The notes beneath the pieces are model-generated. The model worked only from the letters and a program-made list of their open reading frames with translations. It did not search any database and was not told the DNA's origin. DNA of 53,844 nt, from assembly GCA_023434025.1 (NCBI GenBank), contig JAEYTL010000035.1, positions 1 through 53,844 on the forward strand, read 5' to 3'. Made by a program: the position numbers and the translations under genes. Positions within the stretch are counted from its first letter, which is position 1, and every line of letters begins with the position of its first letter. Positions 51,926 to 53,844 of the stretch are shown one piece after another. The stretch comes from Bacteroidota bacterium. Its GTDB lineage: Bacteria; Bacteroidota; Bacteroidia; Flavobacteriales; Flavobacteriaceae.

Positions 51926-52915
51926 ATGAGAGTTGCAGTTGTTGGAGCTACCGGAATGGTTGGCGAAGTTATGCTTCAGGTTTTAGCCGAACGGAATTTT
52001 CCGGTTACGGAATTGATTCCGGTTGCTTCGGAAAAGTCGGTTGGAAAAGAAATTGAGTTCAACGGAAATAAATACAAAGTAGTTGGATTGCAAACCGCCG
52101 TTGAAATGCGTCCGGATATTGCCTTATTTTCTGCCGGAGGAGAAACTTCTTTGGCCTGGGCTCCCAAATTTGCCGAAGCCGGCACAACCGTAATTGACAA
52201 TTCTTCCGCCTGGCGAATGGACCCAACCAAAAAATTAGTGGTTCCGGAAATCAATGCTTCTGAATTGACCAAAGACGATAAAATTATTGCCAATCCCAAC
52301 TGTTCAACGATTCAAATGGTAATGGTTTTGAATCCGTTACATAAAAAATACAACATAAAACGCGTGATTGTTTCCACGTATCAGTCCATTACCGGAACAG
52401 GGGTAAAAGCCGTACAACAATTAGAAAATGAATATGCCGGAGTGAAAGGCGAAATGGCGTATCCGTACCCGATTCACCGGAATGCCATCCCGCAATGCGA
52501 TGTGTTTGAAGACAACGGCTACACCAAAGAAGAAATGAAACTGGTTCGCGAAACCCAGAAAATCATGGGCGACAAATCGATTGCCGTGACCGCAACGGCC
52601 ATTCGAATTCCGGTAGTTGGCGGACACAGTGAGGCCGTAAATGTGGAATTTTCGCATGATTTTGAGGTGAATGAAGTGCGTGCACTTTTACACAACACAC
52701 CCGGCGTTACCGTTCAAGATAATTTAGATACCAAAACCTATCCGATGCCGATTTATGCCCAGGGCAAAGACGATGTGTTTGTCGGCAGAATCCGCCGTGA
52801 TGAAAGCCGGCCCAACACCTTAAACATGTGGATTGTGGCCGATAATTTACGCAAAGGTGCCGCAACCAATACAGTACAAATTGCAGAGTATCTGGTAGCG
52901 AATAAGTTGGTTTAA
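51926..52915 (+). CDS. asd: Aspartate-semialdehyde dehydrogenase
   Basis: 329 residues from the ATG at 51926 (M-R-V-A-V-V-G-A-T-G-M-V-G); the open frame upstream to 51785 lies across the promoter and is not used. It reduces aspartyl phosphate to the semialdehyde with NADPH. The nucleotide loop G-A-T-G-M-V-G, I-D-N-S-S-A-W-R, the active-site N-P-N-C-S-T and the catalytic His region R-I-P-V-V-G-G-H-S-E are intact. Confidence 0.95.
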   Translation: MRVAVVGATGMVGEVMLQVLAERNFPVTELIPVASEKSVGKEIEFNGNKYKVVGLQTAVEMRPDIALFSAGGETSLAWAPKFAEAGTTVIDNSSAWRMDPTKKLVVPEINASELTKDDKIIANPNCSTIQMVMVLNPLHKKYNIKRVIVSTYQSITGTGVKAVQQLENEYAGVKGEMAYPYPIHRNAIPQCDVFEDNGYTKEEMKLVRETQKIMGDKSIAVTATAIRIPVVGGHSEAVNVEFSHDFEVNEVRALLHNTPGVTVQDNLDTKTYPMPIYAQGKDDVFVGRIRRDESRPNTLNMWIVADNLRKGAATNTVQIAEYLVANKLV

Positions 52916-52930
52916 GAAATATTATTACAG

Positions 52931-52958
52931 AAGCTCCTTTATCAGGAGCTTTTTTATT
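52931..52958. terminator. Bidirectional intrinsic terminator between asd and the XRE gene
   Basis: AAGCTCCT (52931-52938), a 5-base loop, AGGAGCTT (52944-52951), then TTTTATTTTTTT. It begins 16 bases past the asd stop and overlaps the 3' end of the convergent XRE gene. Confidence 0.88.
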
Positions 52959-53304
52959 TTTTTACCAACGACCTCAGAAACTCGATCTCTTTTTCCAGGT
53001 GTTCAATTCTTTGCTCATAATTTCTTTTGAGCTCGTCGGGGAAGTTATAGTTAAATGTATGAAGTTTTCCTGATTGGGTACAATTATTAAATACCATATT
53101 GTCATCAAACGATACAAGTTCAAGAGGATCTACTCCCAGGATAGCCGATACGGACTCAATCTTTTCCCAGTCTATCTTGGTTTCATTGTTTTCCAATTTG
53201 CTGTAGGCCCGCTGGGATATTTCAAGCTTTCCGGCCATATATTCTTGTGTAAAGCCTTTCAGCTCCCTGACTTTTCTGATTTTTTCTCCGATATTGTTCT
53301 TCAT
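52954..53304 (-). CDS. XRE-family transcriptional regulator with C-terminal coiled coil
   Basis: 116 residues. The HTH lies at residues 6-62: I-R-K-V-R-E-L-K-G-F-T-Q-E-Y-M-A, then S-Q-R-A-Y-S-K-L-E-N-N-E-T-K-I and I-E-S-V-S-A-I-L-G-V-D-P. The end, L-K-R-N-Y-E-Q-R-I-E-H-L-E-K-E-I-E-F-L, is a coiled coil likely used for dimer formation. Two tandem palindromes just upstream probably bind it (autoregulation). Confidence 0.85.
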   Translation of the reverse strand: MKNNIGEKIRKVRELKGFTQEYMAGKLEISQRAYSKLENNETKIDWEKIESVSAILGVDPLELVSFDDNMVFNNCTQSGKLHTFNYNFPDELKRNYEQRIEHLEKEIEFLRSLVKK

Positions 53305-53323
53305 GATTTGAATTGGGTTCTTA

Positions 53324-53358
53324 TTTAGAACTAAAAATAAGGATTTTAGAACTAAAAA
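53324..53358. promoter_or_regulatory. Tandem palindromic operators upstream of the XRE gene
   Basis: TTTAGAACTAAAAA occurs at 53324-53337 and again at 53345-53358, 21 bases apart (two helical turns). Each contains the dyad TTTAG-AA-CTAAA. A weaker related word, GTTAGAATTA, follows near 53370. The first copy overlaps a -7-like TATTTTTA on the minus strand, so binding would block the XRE promoter. Confidence 0.65.
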
Positions 53359-53486
53359 ACATTTTGTTCGTTAGAATTATTTTACTTTCTTAGCCAAAAC
53401 AAATTTAATCATAAATAATTGAGTTAAAATCAATTTTTTTATGAATCTACACCAATTTCAAAAAAGAAAGTACTGCAGGCTTTTTA

Positions 53487-53494
53487 TACCTTTG
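53487..53494 (+). promoter_or_regulatory. -7 box for the right-edge lipoprotein gene
   Basis: TACCTTTG matches TAnnTTTG and lies 70 bases before the ATG at 53565. No clear -33 box is seen. Confidence 0.4.
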
Positions 53495-53564
53495 AAATCA
53501 CGGAACATGATACGTTGGTTTTAACGCATTGTAAAAATGAATCTAAACCATAAAAAATTTTATC

Positions 53565-53844
53565 ATGAAAAACAAGTTAAAATTACTGCTTATTTTGATG
53601 ACTTCCATGCTGTTTTTCACGTCCTGTGAAAAAGAAGAATTTGAAGTTTCTGCTCAGGCTTCTCCAACCCAAACAGCCCATCAGGTACGGAAAATCAGCT
53701 TCGGTGAGTTAAAACGCAACCGTAGTGCCTTTGAAACGTTAAAGGAGTCGCGTTCAAAACTAAAGGCATCATCTTTATTGCACAGAGGAGTTTACAGTGA
53801 CGATTTCGGGGTGTTTATCGATACAACCACGATCTTAGTTACGG
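53565..53844 (+). CDS. Lipoprotein, N-terminal part (runs off window)
   Basis: The first 93 codons are present. The signal M-K-N-K-L-K-L-L-L-I-L-M-T-S-M-L-F-F-T-S-C has a lipobox cysteine at residue 21, followed by E-K-E-E-F. The mature start contains Q-V-R-K-I-S-F-G-E-L-K-R-N-R-S-A-F-E-T-L and H-R-G-V-Y-S-D-D-F-G-V-F-I-D-T-T. I recall similar openings in long Flavobacterium lipoproteins of unknown role but cannot name the family. It is divergent from the XRE gene, which may control it. Confidence 0.7.
   Translation, partial: MKNKLKLLLILMTSMLFFTSCEKEEFEVSAQASPTQTAHQVRKISFGELKRNRSAFETLKESRSKLKASSLLHRGVYSDDFGVFIDTTTILVT

Overview
The window looks like chromosomal DNA of a member of the Bacteroidota, most likely a Flavobacteriaceae species close to Flavobacterium. 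The reasons are low GC, Bacteroidota-type promoters (TAnnTTTG at -7) just upstream of several start codons, few Shine-Dalgarno sequences, a fused MurF/alanine racemase gene, many lipoproteins and Sec-exported proteins, and large Bacteroidota-style YD-repeat proteins.

Positions 1-27,550 are accessory DNA. A truncated IS3-like insertion sequence lies at the left edge (1 to about 126). Then comes one very tightly packed minus-strand operon of about 27 kb. In transcription order from 27,422 to 346 it encodes: an OmpH/Skp-like membrane-anchored protein, a lipoprotein, an 1855-aa SpvB/TcB-like protein, a 1970-aa secreted protein with anchor-J, FN3, PKD-like and VWA domains, a small secreted LolA-like protein, a 3913-aa YD/RHS protein ending in a HINT-like segment, a secreted HINT plus HNH/Endo VII-type nuclease toxin, an Imm50-like cytosolic protein (likely immunity), and a DUF2059-like secreted protein. 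I read this as a polymorphic-toxin system whose cocoon resembles the TcB/TcC (RHS) toxin container. Two domains that are normally continuous appear to be divided between neighbouring ORFs: the C-terminal part of the SpvB-like protein sits on the end of the VWA protein, and HINT elements are shared between the RHS protein and the toxin ORF. This operon is the most interesting part of the window.

Positions 27,618-53,844 are mainly core genome with small accessory patches. Core genes are fbp, a GNAT acetyltransferase, aspartate kinase, an outer-membrane barrel protein, tRNA-Ala(GGC), queD-like, lpxH, recJ, osmC-like, rsmI, tdk, murF-alr, mscL and asd. Accessory or surface genes are a 17-residue-repeat beta-roll protein with an S74 chaperone tail, a second surface fibre-like protein behind a TPR/LuxR-like regulator, a hipBA toxin-antitoxin pair flanked by matched repeats, a proline-rich lipoprotein with a duplicated His/Cys motif, a 58-aa membrane protein, and an XRE regulator divergent from a lipoprotein that runs off the right edge. 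Noncoding structures include a REP-like palindrome, a MITE-like nested inverted repeat, three intrinsic terminators and several palindromic operator candidates. All family assignments come from reading motifs; no database search was run.
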